64,000 bases of DNA from Algoriphagus aquimarinus (GTDB lineage Bacteria; Bacteroidota; Bacteroidia; Cytophagales; Cyclobacteriaceae): positions 45,707 through 109,706 of the forward strand of contig NZ_VORW01000014.1 of assembly GCF_007997215.1 (NCBI RefSeq), given 5' to 3'. The position numbers and the translations under genes are program-made. The stretch's first letter is position 1; every line of letters begins with the position of its first letter. Under the pieces are notes generated by a model that saw nothing but the letters and a program-made list of their open reading frames with translations, was not told the origin of the DNA and did no database searches. Shown here in pieces: positions 52,771 through 62,508 of the stretch.

Positions 52771-54972
52771 ATGGGAAGAAAAACTAACAACAAAAACACA
52801 AGTAAAAATAATGGAGGAAAACAAACAGATGCAGCCAGCTTGGCTCGTCGTATCCTTCAATTTTTAGACGCTAATTTTGGAGAAGAATTTAACTCCAAGC
52901 AAATCATTAAGAAACTGGAAATCCGGGATGCCCTTACAAAAGGTGGAGTGGAACCAGTGCTCAGCAAACTAGTAGAAGCTGGATCAGTTTCTCGCAATCC
53001 AAGAAATTATTACTCATCCACTCAGGATCCTGAATTCATCGAGGGTATTGTGGACTTTGTAAATCCTCGCTTCGCATTCATTGTCCCACTTGACCCTGAA
53101 AAAGTCGATGGAGATATTATGGTTAAAGAAGCTGACCTCAAACAAGCGCTTGATGGCGATAAAGTTCGTGTAATGGTCTATCCCCTCAAAGGAAAAACCG
53201 GGCGAGTAGAAGGCAAAGTTCTGGAAGTAGTACAAAGAAGCCGTGACGAATTCGTAGGGCGAGTGGAAATATCCCCTCGTTTCGCATTCATAGTTCCGGA
53301 TTTTAGAAAAATGCACAAGGATATATTCGTTCATCGAGGAGCATTGAATGGTGCTGTGCATGGCGAAAAAGTAATCGTCAAACTCACCGAATGGCGAGAA
53401 GGAGATAAGAATCCAACTGGAGAAGTAATTCGTGTACTCGGTAAAGCCGGAGAACATGAAGTGGAGATTCACTCCATCATGGCAGAATTCGGGTTACCTT
53501 TTGAATATCCAGAAGAGCCAGAAAAAGAAGCTGAAGCAATTTCTGAGAAAATCACAGCCAAAGAAATCAAGAAAAGAAAAGATTTCAGAGATATTCTGAC
53601 TTTCACGATTGATCCTGCGGATGCGAAGGATTTTGATGATGCTATTTCCTATAGAAAATTAGAAAATGGTAATCACGAAATAGGTATTCACATCGCTGAT
53701 GTAACTCACTATGTGCAGCCAAATACGGCTTTGGAAAAAGAAGCATATAACAGAGCAACATCTGTCTATTTGGTAGACAGAACTATCCCTATGCTTCCAG
53801 AGCGATTGAGTAATGGACTTTGCTCACTTCGTCCAAATGAAGACAAACTGACTTTTGCCTGCGTATTTGAAGTGGATGATGAGGCTAATGTGAAGAAACA
53901 TTGGATTGGCAAAACTGTCATTCACTCTGATCGAAGATATGCCTACGAAGATGCTCAGGAGAATATTGACAATCAGTCAGGAGACTACTTTGAAGAATTA
54001 ACTTTGCTAAATGTAATGGCGAAGAAAATCCGTCAGCGTAGATTCAAGCATGGTGCTGTCAACTTTGAGACGGTAGAAGTGAAGTTCAACCTGGACGAAA
54101 AAGGCACTCCACTTGGTTTGATTATCAAAGAGCGAAAAGATATTCATAAGCTCATAGAAGAGTTTATGCTTTTGGCAAACAAATATGTAGCTGAATTCAT
54201 TTTCAATAAGAATAAGGGAAAAGACACCTTTGTATATCGTACACACGATTCTCCAGACATGGAGCGATTGGATACTTTCTCAGGCTTTGCGAAGCGATTT
54301 GGTCATGAATTCGATATTCAAAACCCTAATAATGTTTCCAACGCGCTAAATAAGCTGATGGAAGAAATACAGGGCAAACCTGAGCAGAACGTGCTTGAGC
54401 AACTGGCGATTCGAAGTATGGCGAAAGCCAAATATACGACTGAACCAAAAGGACACTTTGGTCTTGCTTTCGCACATTATTCTCACTTCACCTCTCCTAT
54501 CCGTCGATACCCAGACATGATGGTGCACAGGCTTCTTGAGCTTTATCTTGAAAATGGTAAATCTCCAGATGCAGAAGCATGGGAGCAAAAATGTGTGCAT
54601 TCCTCTGAACGAGAAAAACGTGCTGCTGATGCCGAAAGAGCTTCTATCAAATACAAACAAGTGGAATTCATGTCACTTGCAGAAGACAAGGATTACGATG
54701 GAATTGTAGCTGGAATCACAGAATGGGGAGTCTTTGTAGAAATCACAGAAACCAAGTGTGAAGGCATGATTCGCGTCCAGGATATGGATGACGATTACTA
54801 CGATTTCGACCAGAAAAACATGCGTCTCGTTGGTTCGAAGACGAAAAAAATGATCACTTTAGGTGATAAAGTTAAGGTCAGGGTGGTCAACACCGACATT
54901 GACCGTAGAACAATTGATTTGGAATTTGCAGATAATGACAGAAAAAAGCCACGCGCACGCCCTGTTAGGTAA
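52771..54972 (+). CDS. rnr: Ribonuclease R
   Basis: 733 residues. Processive 3'-5' exoribonuclease for structured RNA and mRNA turnover. N-terminal helix-turn-helix and two cold-shock-like (OB) domains (RFAFIVPLDPEKVDGDIMVK and RFAFIVPDFRKMHKDIFVH), catalytic RNB domain with TIDPADAKDFDDAI (metal-binding Asp cluster), then the S1 domain YDGIVAGITEWGVFVEITE. The Lys-rich tail is short. All catalytic residues are present. Its stop lies 38 bases inside the prenyl synthase gene. Confidence 0.97.
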   Translation: MGRKTNNKNTSKNNGGKQTDAASLARRILQFLDANFGEEFNSKQIIKKLEIRDALTKGGVEPVLSKLVEAGSVSRNPRNYYSSTQDPEFIEGIVDFVNPRFAFIVPLDPEKVDGDIMVKEADLKQALDGDKVRVMVYPLKGKTGRVEGKVLEVVQRSRDEFVGRVEISPRFAFIVPDFRKMHKDIFVHRGALNGAVHGEKVIVKLTEWREGDKNPTGEVIRVLGKAGEHEVEIHSIMAEFGLPFEYPEEPEKEAEAISEKITAKEIKKRKDFRDILTFTIDPADAKDFDDAISYRKLENGNHEIGIHIADVTHYVQPNTALEKEAYNRATSVYLVDRTIPMLPERLSNGLCSLRPNEDKLTFACVFEVDDEANVKKHWIGKTVIHSDRRYAYEDAQENIDNQSGDYFEELTLLNVMAKKIRQRRFKHGAVNFETVEVKFNLDEKGTPLGLIIKERKDIHKLIEEFMLLANKYVAEFIFNKNKGKDTFVYRTHDSPDMERLDTFSGFAKRFGHEFDIQNPNNVSNALNKLMEEIQGKPEQNVLEQLAIRSMAKAKYTTEPKGHFGLAFAHYSHFTSPIRRYPDMMVHRLLELYLENGKSPDAEAWEQKCVHSSEREKRAADAERASIKYKQVEFMSLAEDKDYDGIVAGITEWGVFVEITETKCEGMIRVQDMDDDYYDFDQKNMRLVGSKTKKMITLGDKVKVRVVNTDIDRRTIDLEFADNDRKKPRARPVR

Positions 54973-55936
54973 GCTGGAGCACTACATCCAGAATAAATTC
55001 CCGATAGATGCGGGAATAGGAAAGTCACCACGAGAACTTTATGAACCCATTACTTATATTCTAGGCTTGGACGGAAAGAGAATCCGTCCTTTGCTTAGTT
55101 TATTGGCCTATGGGATCTATAAGACTGATCCGGAAACAATCCTAAGCCAAGCGGCGGCAGTAGAAGTCTTTCACAACTTCACACTGATGCATGACGATAT
55201 TATGGACGATGCTCCCCTGAGAAGAGGCAAAAAAGCTGTCCATATCAAATGGAATAATAACGTAGCCATACTTTCAGGTGACGTAATGTTGGTGAAAGCC
55301 TATGATTTGCTCTTACCTACTGAAGCCGAAAAACTAGGAGAGATAATTCGCTTGTTCAATAAAACAGCTTCAGAAGTATGTGAAGGACAGCAGTTCGACA
55401 TGAATTTTGAGTCCTTGGAGTCTGTACACGAAGACGAATATATCAATATGATTCGCTTGAAGACTGCCGTTCTTTTGGGATTCGCTTTACAACTTGGTGC
55501 TTTGCTGGCTGGAGCGGAAAAGGATGATGCACAGAAGTTATATGATTTCGGAATGAATATCGGTGTTGGCTTTCAGCTGAAAGACGACTTACTCGATGTC
55601 TTTGCAGATCAGGCCAAATTCGGTAAGCAGGTCGGAGGAGATATCATTTCCAATAAAAAAACTTTCCTTCTGATAAAGGCACTTGAACTTGCTGAAGGTG
55701 AAGATGCTGAAACACTAAACTACTGGCTTTCCCAAAGCGAATTCGACAAAGAAGAAAAAGTACAGGCAGTACGCGGGCTTTATGAAAAGCTAGGTGTTAA
55801 AGCGATTACGGAATCCAAAATGAATTCCTATTTCGAAGCTGGATTTGCTCAATACGATGCTATTCATTTCAAGAACGAAGACTATTTTCTTGAACTCAAG
55901 AAAATAACCCAGGACCTAATTCACCGAGAAAAATAA
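54935..55936 (+). CDS. Polyprenyl synthetase (isoprenoid chain elongation)
   Basis: 333 residues from ATG 54935 (MTEKSHAHALLGKLEHYIQ); a longer frame from 54863 runs through RNase R and has no support. Trans-prenyltransferase: KRIRPLLSLLAYG, the first Asp-rich motif LMHDDIMDDAPLRRGK (D-D-x-x-D), and the second FQLKDDLLDVFA. It condenses isopentenyl diphosphate with allylic diphosphates; short- or medium-chain product is likely (quinone side chain or undecaprenyl precursors) but not fixed. Overlaps rnr by 38 bases; the rhomboid gene abuts its stop. Confidence 0.93.
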   Translation: MTEKSHAHALLGKLEHYIQNKFPIDAGIGKSPRELYEPITYILGLDGKRIRPLLSLLAYGIYKTDPETILSQAAAVEVFHNFTLMHDDIMDDAPLRRGKKAVHIKWNNNVAILSGDVMLVKAYDLLLPTEAEKLGEIIRLFNKTASEVCEGQQFDMNFESLESVHEDEYINMIRLKTAVLLGFALQLGALLAGAEKDDAQKLYDFGMNIGVGFQLKDDLLDVFADQAKFGKQVGGDIISNKKTFLLIKALELAEGEDAETLNYWLSQSEFDKEEKVQAVRGLYEKLGVKAITESKMNSYFEAGFAQYDAIHFKNEDYFLELKKITQDLIHREK

Positions 55937-56566
55937 ATGACTTTATCAATTACAGTTGTCCTGATCATAATCACTGCGATCAGCAGTTACTACGGAATCA
56001 ATAATGCAGCTTTTATGGAACGTTGCATGTTTATTCCTTACAAAATCAAGCGGAATGGACAGTGGGATAGATTCATCACTTCGGGCTTTATCCACAAAGA
56101 TTACATCCACCTTTTCTTCAACATGTTCACCTTCTACTTCTTCGGAGGTGTGGTGGAGCAAGTTCTTGCCTATAAGTTCGGAGTAGTTATGGGCGGAGCT
56201 GTATTTGTATTGTTCTATCTTTTGGGAATCATCATCTCAGATATCCCTACCTATCTGAAAAATCAGGACAATAGCTACTACAGAGCATTGGGAGCTTCTG
56301 GCGGAACAGCCGCAACAGTTTTTGCAAGTATCATTATACTGCCGCTTTCAGATATCTGCTTATTTGGGATATTATGCTTACCTGGATTTATTTTAGGTGT
56401 GCTATTTCTTCTTTATTCTTATTTCAAAGGAAAAAATCAAGACGATGCAATCAATCATGATGCACATTTGTATGGAGCAATTTTCGGGATAGTCTTTATA
56501 CTGGTTATTTCTCCAGAAAGCGCCACTACATTTATAGATCAAGTACTGAGCTATAAACCATTTTAA
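55937..56566 (+). CDS. Rhomboid family intramembrane protease
   Basis: 209 residues, about six TM segments. The first conserved part is FIHKDYIHLFFNMFTFYFFG (H-x-x-x-N in the second helix); the nucleophile is Ser in ALGASGGTAATVFA (GASG), and the partner His is in AINHDAHLYGAIFG. Rhomboids cleave substrate TM helices in the inner membrane; the substrate is unknown. It starts at the base after the stop of the prenyl synthase gene, so it is in the same transcript. Terminator follows. Confidence 0.92.
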   Translation: MTLSITVVLIIITAISSYYGINNAAFMERCMFIPYKIKRNGQWDRFITSGFIHKDYIHLFFNMFTFYFFGGVVEQVLAYKFGVVMGGAVFVLFYLLGIIISDIPTYLKNQDNSYYRALGASGGTAATVFASIIILPLSDICLFGILCLPGFILGVLFLLYSYFKGKNQDDAINHDAHLYGAIFGIVFILVISPESATTFIDQVLSYKPF

Positions 56567-56585
56567 AAAATATAACCATATAAAA

Positions 56586-56619
56586 GGCCCGACTGATTTT
56601 TTATTAGTCGGGCTTTTTT
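56586..56619 (+). terminator. Rho-independent terminator of the lipB-rhomboid run
   Basis: GCCCGACT (56587-56594) and AGTCGGGC (56606-56613), extended by the ACTGAT/ATTAGT pairing, followed by T to 56619. Confidence 0.92.
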
Positions 56620-56841
56620 GTGTCAGTATATTAATCTAGAAATCATTCGTGTCTGACTTGATAAAAGAATGACAATTCTGAATGAATAGCAGTCTGGAGA
56701 CTGCATTGTTTTAGTCCAAGCCCGCCGATAGTCGGACAGGTCTTGAGACTTGAACCAAATGGTTTCAGACATATAAGATAAAAACTTAAGCTACGCTCTC
56801 TGCGAAACCACCGCGTTCACTGCGGTTAAAAAATCCTCATA
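56620..56841. repeat. Repeat-rich spacer with CTCTGCG-type repeat and palindromes
   Basis: No gene. GCAGTCT-gg-AGACTGC (56689-56704) is a perfect hairpin. A CCCGCCGATAGTCGGACAGG stretch (about 56719-56738) interrupts an agtccaag/tcttgagacttgaa sequence. gctctctgcgaaaccaccgcgttcactgcggttaaa (56788-56832, shown here in part) is the second copy of the repeat that is split by a palindrome at 4013-4066. Confidence 0.55.
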
Positions 56842-56874
56842 AAAAAAATAGCTCCTTCGAATGAAGGAGCTATC
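56842..56874 (-). terminator. Rho-independent terminator of rplU-rpmA
   Basis: ATAGCTCCTTC (56849-56859), loop GAAT, GAAGGAGCTAT (56864-56874), with a T-run on the minus strand. Confidence 0.95.
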
Positions 56875-56895
56875 TAAATTGATTGTTTGCTTAAA

Positions 56896-57156
56896 TTAAG
56901 CTTCTGCTGGCAATACGCTTACGTATGATCTGCCATCAAATTTCTTTCTGAAGGTAACAACACCGTTAGATGTAGCGAACAAGGTATGATCTTTACCAAG
57001 TCCTACGTTCTCACCTGGGTGATGCTTAGTACCTCTTTGTCTTACGATAATATTACCGGCGATTACTACTTCGCCACCAAATTTCTTCACACCCAATCTC
57101 TTGGATTGTGAGTCTCTACCGTTTCTGGAACTACCGACGCCTTTCTTATGTGCCAT
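56896..57156 (-). CDS. rpmA: 50S ribosomal protein L27
   Basis: 86 residues. [28 protein letters not shown], then [28 protein letters not shown]: textbook L27. It lines the peptidyl-transferase centre with its N-terminal tail. No cleavable N-terminal extension of the Firmicutes kind is present. Second gene of the rplU-rpmA operon, 35 bases after the rplU stop; strong terminator downstream. Confidence 0.99.
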   Translation of the reverse strand: MAHKKGVGSSRNGRDSQSKRLGVKKFGGEVVIAGNIIVRQRGTKHHPGENVGLGKDHTLFATSNGVVTFRKKFDGRSYVSVLPAEA

Positions 57157-57191
57157 GGTTTTATTCTGTTATAGTTTTCGAAAAAGAAAAC

Positions 57192-57503
57192 TTAGAGTGA
57201 AATAGTTTCTATCAATACTTTAGTGAAGTCTTGTCTATGACCGTTCTTCTTCTTGTAGCCCTTACGGCGCTTCTTTTTGAAGACGATGACTTTATCACCT
57301 TTTACATGATCTAGGACTTTCCCAGTTACCAATGCTCCTTTAAGTAGGGGAGCTCCTACGGACACAGTTCCATCAGCTTCTGCTAATAGTACCTGGTCGA
57401 ATTCGATGGAAGCGCCAGTTTCTAAGTCTAGCTTTGGAGCATAGACGAACTGATCTTGTGTTACTTTGAACTGCTTTCCTGCGATGTTTACAATTGCGTA
57501 CAT
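57192..57503 (-). CDS. rplU: 50S ribosomal protein L21
   Basis: 103 residues. [30 protein letters not shown], then the C-terminal [31 protein letters not shown]: standard L21, an early assembly protein that contacts 23S rRNA and L20. First gene of the operon with rpmA. A -7 box (TATATTTG on the minus strand, 57532-57539) lies about 30 bases upstream. Confidence 0.99.
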   Translation of the reverse strand: MYAIVNIAGKQFKVTQDQFVYAPKLDLETGASIEFDQVLLAEADGTVSVGAPLLKGALVTGKVLDHVKGDKVIVFKKKRRKGYKKKNGHRQDFTKVLIETISL

Positions 57504-58075
57504 AGTTCTTGATTCTTTTGAAATCGGAGTGCAAATATAGGGAAGTTATATAAAACAAAAAAACTGCCCCAAGAAATATTATTTAAGAATTATAATGAAA
57601 CTGTGCCGCACCTCAAATTTGGACAAAAATAACCTTAATAATTCCCGGCTGAAAGACAATTTTATTCTTAAATCATTTAAAATAGCCAATGCAGTTTTCA
57701 CTCAACAGTTTGATGATCAAAATCTTGAAGAGCATAATTAATTATGTGTAATACTTGAACCCTGGTCAGTTTCATGCTTGAATTTTGGTTGAAAATCTTT
57801 TTCGTAATTATTTCAATTTATTTCAAACCCTTAAAAAGCGCTCATTCAATTAACTCAAAGATATATTTGATATAGTCTAAACTATTGATTTTTTGAATAT
57901 TATACAGTTTTTGAACATTATTCAGAAAGAGGGTTGAATAGGCACTTCACAGGTTTTATTTCCCGATTTTGATTTACATATTTGTTCAAAGGCTGTTCTA
58001 AAAAGGCAGCTTTTCCTATCACCGGACCGACAGAAACTATATTAAGAGCAAATTTATTACGCTTAAAAAAATCAA
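57504..58075. other. Gene-less 572-base spacer between rplU and nrdB
   Basis: No coding frame or structured RNA seen. On the rplU side TATATTTG (57532-57539, minus strand) fits a -7 element; the -33 partner is off-spacing. On the nrdB side CATATTTG (57977-57984) is a candidate -7 box with only TTTT at the -33 position. The two tandem 18-base repeats at 57890-57925 are the only other notable structure. Confidence 0.5.
57890..57925 (+). repeat. Two adjacent 18-base direct repeats upstream of nrdB
   Basis: TTTTTGAATATTATACAG (57890-57907) is followed without gap by TTTTTGAACATTATTCAG (57908-57925), 16 of 18 bases identical. They lie about 150 bases before the nrdB start and could be tandem sites for a regulator; they do not match the NrdR box. 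Confidence 0.6.
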
Positions 58076-59062
58076 ATGGCAATGCAGTACGAACCAATAT
58101 TAGAAGAGAATAAGAATCGCTTTGTGCTATTCCCTATCCAACACAATGACATTTGGCAGTATTATAAGAAAGCAGAAGCTAGCTTTTGGACAGCTGAAGA
58201 GATTGACTTAGGTCAAGATATGGTGGACTGGAAGGCATTGAATGATGGCGAGCGTCACTTTATCTCTCACGTTCTTGCATTTTTTGCTGCCAGTGATGGA
58301 ATTGTAAATGAGAATTTAGCAGAACACTTCGTATCTGAAGTTCAATATACAGAGGCTAAATTTTTCTATGGCTTCCAGATCGCAATGGAAAATATCCACT
58401 CTGAAACGTATAGCTTACTTATCGATACTTACATTAAAGATGCAGGAGAACGTGATAAACTGCTTAACGCTATAGAACATATTGACTGCGTAAAGAAAAA
58501 AGCTGACTGGGCTTTGAGATGGATTGACAATGGAAACTTCCAAGAGCGTTTGATCGCTTTTGCAGCAGTGGAAGGGATCTTTTTCTCAGGTTCATTTTGC
58601 TCTATTTTCTGGCTGAAGAAAAGAGGCTTGATGCCAGGCCTTACTTTCTCCAATGAATTAATCTCTCGTGACGAAGGGCTGCACTGCGACTTTGCCTGTC
58701 ACCTTTATACTCAGCACCTGAACAATCAACTGCCAAAAGAAACGGTAAGAGAAATCATCAGAGATGCTGTAGAAATAGAAAAAGAATTTGTGACCGACGC
58801 GCTACCTGTTAGACTTATCGGGATGAATTCTGATCTTATGTGTCAGTACATCGAGTTTGTCGCAGATAGACTGCTAGACGAATTAGAATGTGATAAAATA
58901 TGGAACAGTACGAATCCTTTTGATTTCATGGATATGATTTCACTTCAGGGAAAAACCAACTTCTTCGAAAAAAGAGTAGGTGATTACCAAAAAGCTGGAG
59001 TAATGAAAACTACCGAGGGTTCTGACGATTCACCAAGATTCTCCATTGGTGAGGATTTCTAA
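58076..59062 (+). CDS. nrdB: Ribonucleotide reductase class Ia, small subunit
   Basis: 328 residues. Carries the di-iron centre and tyrosyl radical used for reduction of ribonucleotides. By alignment to mouse R2 the first iron ligand is D74 (AASDGIV), E105 and H108 lie in AMENIHSE, and the radical Tyr is Y112 (SETYSLL). The sequence is of the eukaryotic-like type rather than E. coli type, as is common in Bacteroidota. Complete. nrdA follows 36 bases after the stop. Confidence 0.97.
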   Translation: MAMQYEPILEENKNRFVLFPIQHNDIWQYYKKAEASFWTAEEIDLGQDMVDWKALNDGERHFISHVLAFFAASDGIVNENLAEHFVSEVQYTEAKFFYGFQIAMENIHSETYSLLIDTYIKDAGERDKLLNAIEHIDCVKKKADWALRWIDNGNFQERLIAFAAVEGIFFSGSFCSIFWLKKRGLMPGLTFSNELISRDEGLHCDFACHLYTQHLNNQLPKETVREIIRDAVEIEKEFVTDALPVRLIGMNSDLMCQYIEFVADRLLDELECDKIWNSTNPFDFMDMISLQGKTNFFEKRVGDYQKAGVMKTTEGSDDSPRFSIGEDF

Positions 59063-59098
59063 TTAACCCTTTTTCCATCAACCAAAAATCCCAATGAA

Positions 59099-61498
59099 AT
59101 GCTAGTATTAAAAAGAGACGGAAGGCGAGAATCAGTACGATTCGATAAAATCACAACCAGGATTGAAAACCTTTGCTATGAGTTGGATCCAAGATTCATC
59201 CAGCCTATCGATGTTGCCAAAAAGGTAATCGATGGTTTGTATGATGGCGTATCAACTACTGAGTTGGACAATCTGGCAGCGGAAGTTTGTGCTTCCCTAA
59301 CTGTAAAGCACCCAGATTATGCAATCTTGGCTGCTAGAATAGCTATTTCTAACCTTCACAAAACTACTAGCCAGTCTTTTTCAAATACGATGAAAAGACT
59401 ATATACTCATGTAAATCCTAAGACTGATGAAAATGCAGCTTTGTTAGATCCGGAAGTATATGGCATCATCAAAAAGAACGCAGCTAAACTAGATGCAGCC
59501 GTTGATTACAAAAGGGATTTTGGGTATGATTATTTTGGATTCAAGACTTTGGAGAGAAGTTACTTGATCCGCCTGAATGGAAAAGTAGTAGAACGTCCTC
59601 AACACATGTTGATGAGAGTGGCTGTTGGGATCCACAAAGAGGACATGGAGTCAGTGATTGAAACATACAACCTACTTTCTGAAAAGTGGTTTACACATGC
59701 TACTCCTACCCTTTTCAATGCTGGCACGCCTAAACCTCAGCTTTCATCTTGCTTCTTGCTAACGATGAAGGATGATAGTATTGACGGAATCTACGACACC
59801 CTGAAGCAATGTGCTAAGATCTCCCAATCTGCTGGAGGCATCGGTCTTTCTATTCACCACGTAAGAGCCAAAGGCTCCTACATCAAAGGCACAAACGGAG
59901 TTTCCAATGGTATTGTCCCAATGCTTAGAAACTTTGACATGACTGCTCGCTATGTAGATCAGGGTGGAGGAAAAAGAAAAGGAAGCTTTGCGATCTACCT
60001 AGAACCTTGGCATGCGGACATCAAAGATTTCTTGGAGCTAAAGAGAAATCATGGTAAGGAAGAAATGAGAGCAAGAGATTTGTTCTATGCACTTTGGATT
60101 CCAGATCTTTTCATGAAGCGTGTGGAACAAAACTTAGAGTGGTCACTATTCTGTCCTCACGAGGCTCCTGGACTTTCTGATTGCCACGGAGAAGAGTTCG
60201 AAAGACTATATGAAAAATACGAGAGAGAAGGCAAAGCTCGTGAGACGATCAAAGCTCAAGAGCTTTGGTTTGAAGTACTAGAATCTCAAATCGAGACAGG
60301 TACTCCTTACATGCTTTATAAAGATGCAGCAAACAGCAAGTCTAACCAGAAGAATTTGGGTACCATCAAGTCTTCTAACCTTTGTACTGAGATCATCGAA
60401 TACACTGCTCCTGATGAAGTAGCTGTTTGTAACTTGGCCTCTATTGCACTTCCAAAATTTGTAACTGCAGGCCCTGATGGAAAATTATTCTTTGACCATC
60501 AGAAACTATATGAAATTACCAAAGTAGCTACCAAGAACCTGAACAAGGTGATTGATGTAAACTACTACCCAGTAGAAGAGGCACGCAAATCAAACTTCCG
60601 TCACCGCCCAATCGGTTTGGGAATTCAAGGACTTGCAGACGCATTTATTCTGCTTCGTATGCCGTTTGATTCTCCAGAAGCAAAAGGCTTGAATGAAGAT
60701 ATTTTTGAAACCATGTACTTTGCAGCAGTGGAAACTTCCATGGAACTGGCTAAAGTTCAGGGCACCTACGAGACTTATGAAGGTTCTCCAGCATCTAAAG
60801 GTGAGTTGCAGTTTGACCTTTGGGGGGTGACTCCAAAGTCTAACAGATGGAACTGGACCGAGGTAAAAGAGAAAGTGAAGAAGTACGGCATGAGAAACTC
60901 TCTTTTGATGGCTCCAATGCCTACTGCCTCTACTTCTCAGATCTTGGGTAACAATGAGTGCTTTGAGCCTTACACTTCTAATATCTATACTAGAAGAACC
61001 CTTTCAGGCGAGTTCATTATTGTGAATAAGCATTTGATGAAAGACTTGATCGCACTTGGTCTTTGGGATGACACCATGAGAAATAGATTGATTTCTACCA
61101 ATGGTTCCGTGCAAGATGTACCAGGAATTCCTCAGCACATCAAAGACATCTACAAAACTGTTTGGGAGATTTCGCAGAAAATCATCATCGATATGTCTGC
61201 CGATCGTGGAGCTTACATCTGTCAGTCTCAAAGTATGAACATCTTCATGCAGGACCCTAATTTCGGTAAGTTGACATCTATGCACTTCTATGCTTGGAAA
61301 AAAGGATTAAAAACAGGCATGTACTACTTGAGATCTCAAGCAGCTGTAGGTGCTATCAAATTCACTTTGGACAAGACAGGATTTGAGCCGAAAATAGAAA
61401 AAGCTCAGCAAGAAATAGTAGAAGTAAAATCACAGAAACAAGATGCTATTGCATGCTCACTGGATGATCCAGATAATTGCGAAATGTGTGGCAGCTAA
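59099..61498 (+). CDS. nrdA: Ribonucleotide reductase class Ia, large subunit
   Basis: 799 residues. N-terminal ATP-cone (about 1-90, [18 protein letters not shown]) for allosteric control, then the catalytic barrel: LSSCFLL with the first redox Cys, SNLCTEI with the thiyl-radical Cys followed by the catalytic Glu, and the C-terminal CEMCGS pair that is re-reduced by thioredoxin. Eukaryotic-like, like its partner. Operon with nrdB; a strong terminator follows. Confidence 0.98.
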   Translation: MLVLKRDGRRESVRFDKITTRIENLCYELDPRFIQPIDVAKKVIDGLYDGVSTTELDNLAAEVCASLTVKHPDYAILAARIAISNLHKTTSQSFSNTMKRLYTHVNPKTDENAALLDPEVYGIIKKNAAKLDAAVDYKRDFGYDYFGFKTLERSYLIRLNGKVVERPQHMLMRVAVGIHKEDMESVIETYNLLSEKWFTHATPTLFNAGTPKPQLSSCFLLTMKDDSIDGIYDTLKQCAKISQSAGGIGLSIHHVRAKGSYIKGTNGVSNGIVPMLRNFDMTARYVDQGGGKRKGSFAIYLEPWHADIKDFLELKRNHGKEEMRARDLFYALWIPDLFMKRVEQNLEWSLFCPHEAPGLSDCHGEEFERLYEKYEREGKARETIKAQELWFEVLESQIETGTPYMLYKDAANSKSNQKNLGTIKSSNLCTEIIEYTAPDEVAVCNLASIALPKFVTAGPDGKLFFDHQKLYEITKVATKNLNKVIDVNYYPVEEARKSNFRHRPIGLGIQGLADAFILLRMPFDSPEAKGLNEDIFETMYFAAVETSMELAKVQGTYETYEGSPASKGELQFDLWGVTPKSNRWNWTEVKEKVKKYGMRNSLLMAPMPTASTSQILGNNECFEPYTSNIYTRRTLSGEFIIVNKHLMKDLIALGLWDDTMRNRLISTNGSVQDVPGIPQHIKDIYKTVWEISQKIIIDMSADRGAYICQSQSMNIFMQDPNFGKLTSMHFYAWKKGLKTGMYYLRSQAAVGAIKFTLDKTGFEPKIEKAQQEIVEVKSQKQDAIACSLDDPDNCEMCGS

Positions 61499-61520
61499 GA
61501 TTTAAAGTTCCCTAATCACC

Positions 61521-61551
61521 AAAAGCGCTTGAGAAATCAAGCGCTTTTTTT
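61521..61551 (+). terminator. Rho-independent terminator of nrdBA
   Basis: AAAAGCGCTTGA (61521-61532), GAAA loop, TCAAGCGCTTTT (61537-61548), then T. Confidence 0.95.
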
Positions 61552-61580
61552 GTGTACCTTAAAACCTAAAGAACCCAACT

Positions 61581-62027
61581 ATGGAAAGTAAGACAATTGA
61601 GAAAAAGCTGAAAAATCTAAAAGCTGATACTCCAGCACAATTTGGAATAATGACTCCTCAACACATGGTAGAGCACTTAACCGTCACTGTTAAAATAGCA
61701 TATAACAGAATCAAAATCCCGGAGTTTGAACCAAGTGAAAAGCAAAAATTTCAGAAAAGAGCGCTTCTGGACTCAGATATGGATTTCCCCCGCGGAGTAG
61801 TTGCTCCAGGTATGAATGCTGGAGATCTGATGCCCTTACGAAGTACGAACTTAGACGAGGCCAAGCAGCAACTCATAGACAGCATAACTGCCTATAATGA
61901 ATTCTTTGAGTCAGACACAAATGCTACTACTGTCCATCCGAGATTTGGAATGCTAGCTTATTCAGAGTGGGAGCGTTTTCACCCGAAGCACTTCGCACAC
62001 CATTTCAAGCAATTCGGAATCTGGTAA
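61581..62027 (+). CDS. DUF1569 family protein (DinB-like four-helix bundle)
   Basis: 148 residues. HMVEHLTVTVKIA near residue 28 and the C-terminal HPKHFAHHFKQFGIW supply the His residues that bind a divalent metal in the DinB/YfiT superfamily, of which DUF1569 is a member. Role unknown; such proteins are often linked to thiol- or metal-dependent chemistry. It converges with the epimerase-like remnant that begins 18 bases after its stop. Confidence 0.85.
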   Translation: MESKTIEKKLKNLKADTPAQFGIMTPQHMVEHLTVTVKIAYNRIKIPEFEPSEKQKFQKRALLDSDMDFPRGVVAPGMNAGDLMPLRSTNLDEAKQQLIDSITAYNEFFESDTNATTVHPRFGMLAYSEWERFHPKHFAHHFKQFGIW

Positions 62028-62044
62028 ACAGAAAATAAGTCGGA

Positions 62045-62179
62045 CTAGCGGCTATACTTCACAAGTTTTTCTCGAATCAGCTCATAGCCTTTTTCAGCCA
62101 TATCCCAAGGCTCGGAGAAGTTGCGCCAAACACCGATGGAGTTGGCAAAAGCAGGATTGAATTTAATTGCATCTCTTGT
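62045..62179 (-). pseudogene. 3'-end remnant of a sugar epimerase-like (TIM-barrel) gene
   Basis: On the minus strand the frame reads TRDAIKFNPAFANSIGV, WRNFSEPWDMAEKGYELI and REKLVKYSR, then TAG (62045-62047). It matches the end of the intact gene (63372 onward) through PAFANSIGVWRNFSEPW and AEKGYELI. The two differ in the last ten residues, and in the conserved stretch mainly at silent positions. A TAG precedes the first residue, so no upstream part exists. It is a stand-alone 3' end. Confidence 0.88.
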
Positions 62180-62508
62180 CTAATTGACTTATATTCACTT
62201 AAATAGGATTAATAAAGGAAAGGTCTCTTTATGAAAATTTAATTTCTTGCAGAGATTTTCTTTTTAATCTTTCTACTGAAAAGTGATAATTTAAGCTACT
62301 TTTTTAATCATTATCCTTTTCGAAGAAAACCGTCAATCAATTGATTTGTAGGTAGATACCTCTAATATGCCCCGAATCGTAATGTTTATTTATGAGGAAA
62401 AATGCTTTGTTTTATTAGGACTCAAATTATTATATAACAACGGGGGAAGCATCATTAACAAACAAACTTATAAGGCAGGGTAATTCATTATGAAGAAATC
62501 AAATTTTT

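Noticed and set aside
57504..58075. NrdR boxes upstream of nrdB
   Set aside because: No pair of the ACACWATATATWGTGT type was found; only tandem repeats of a different sequence.
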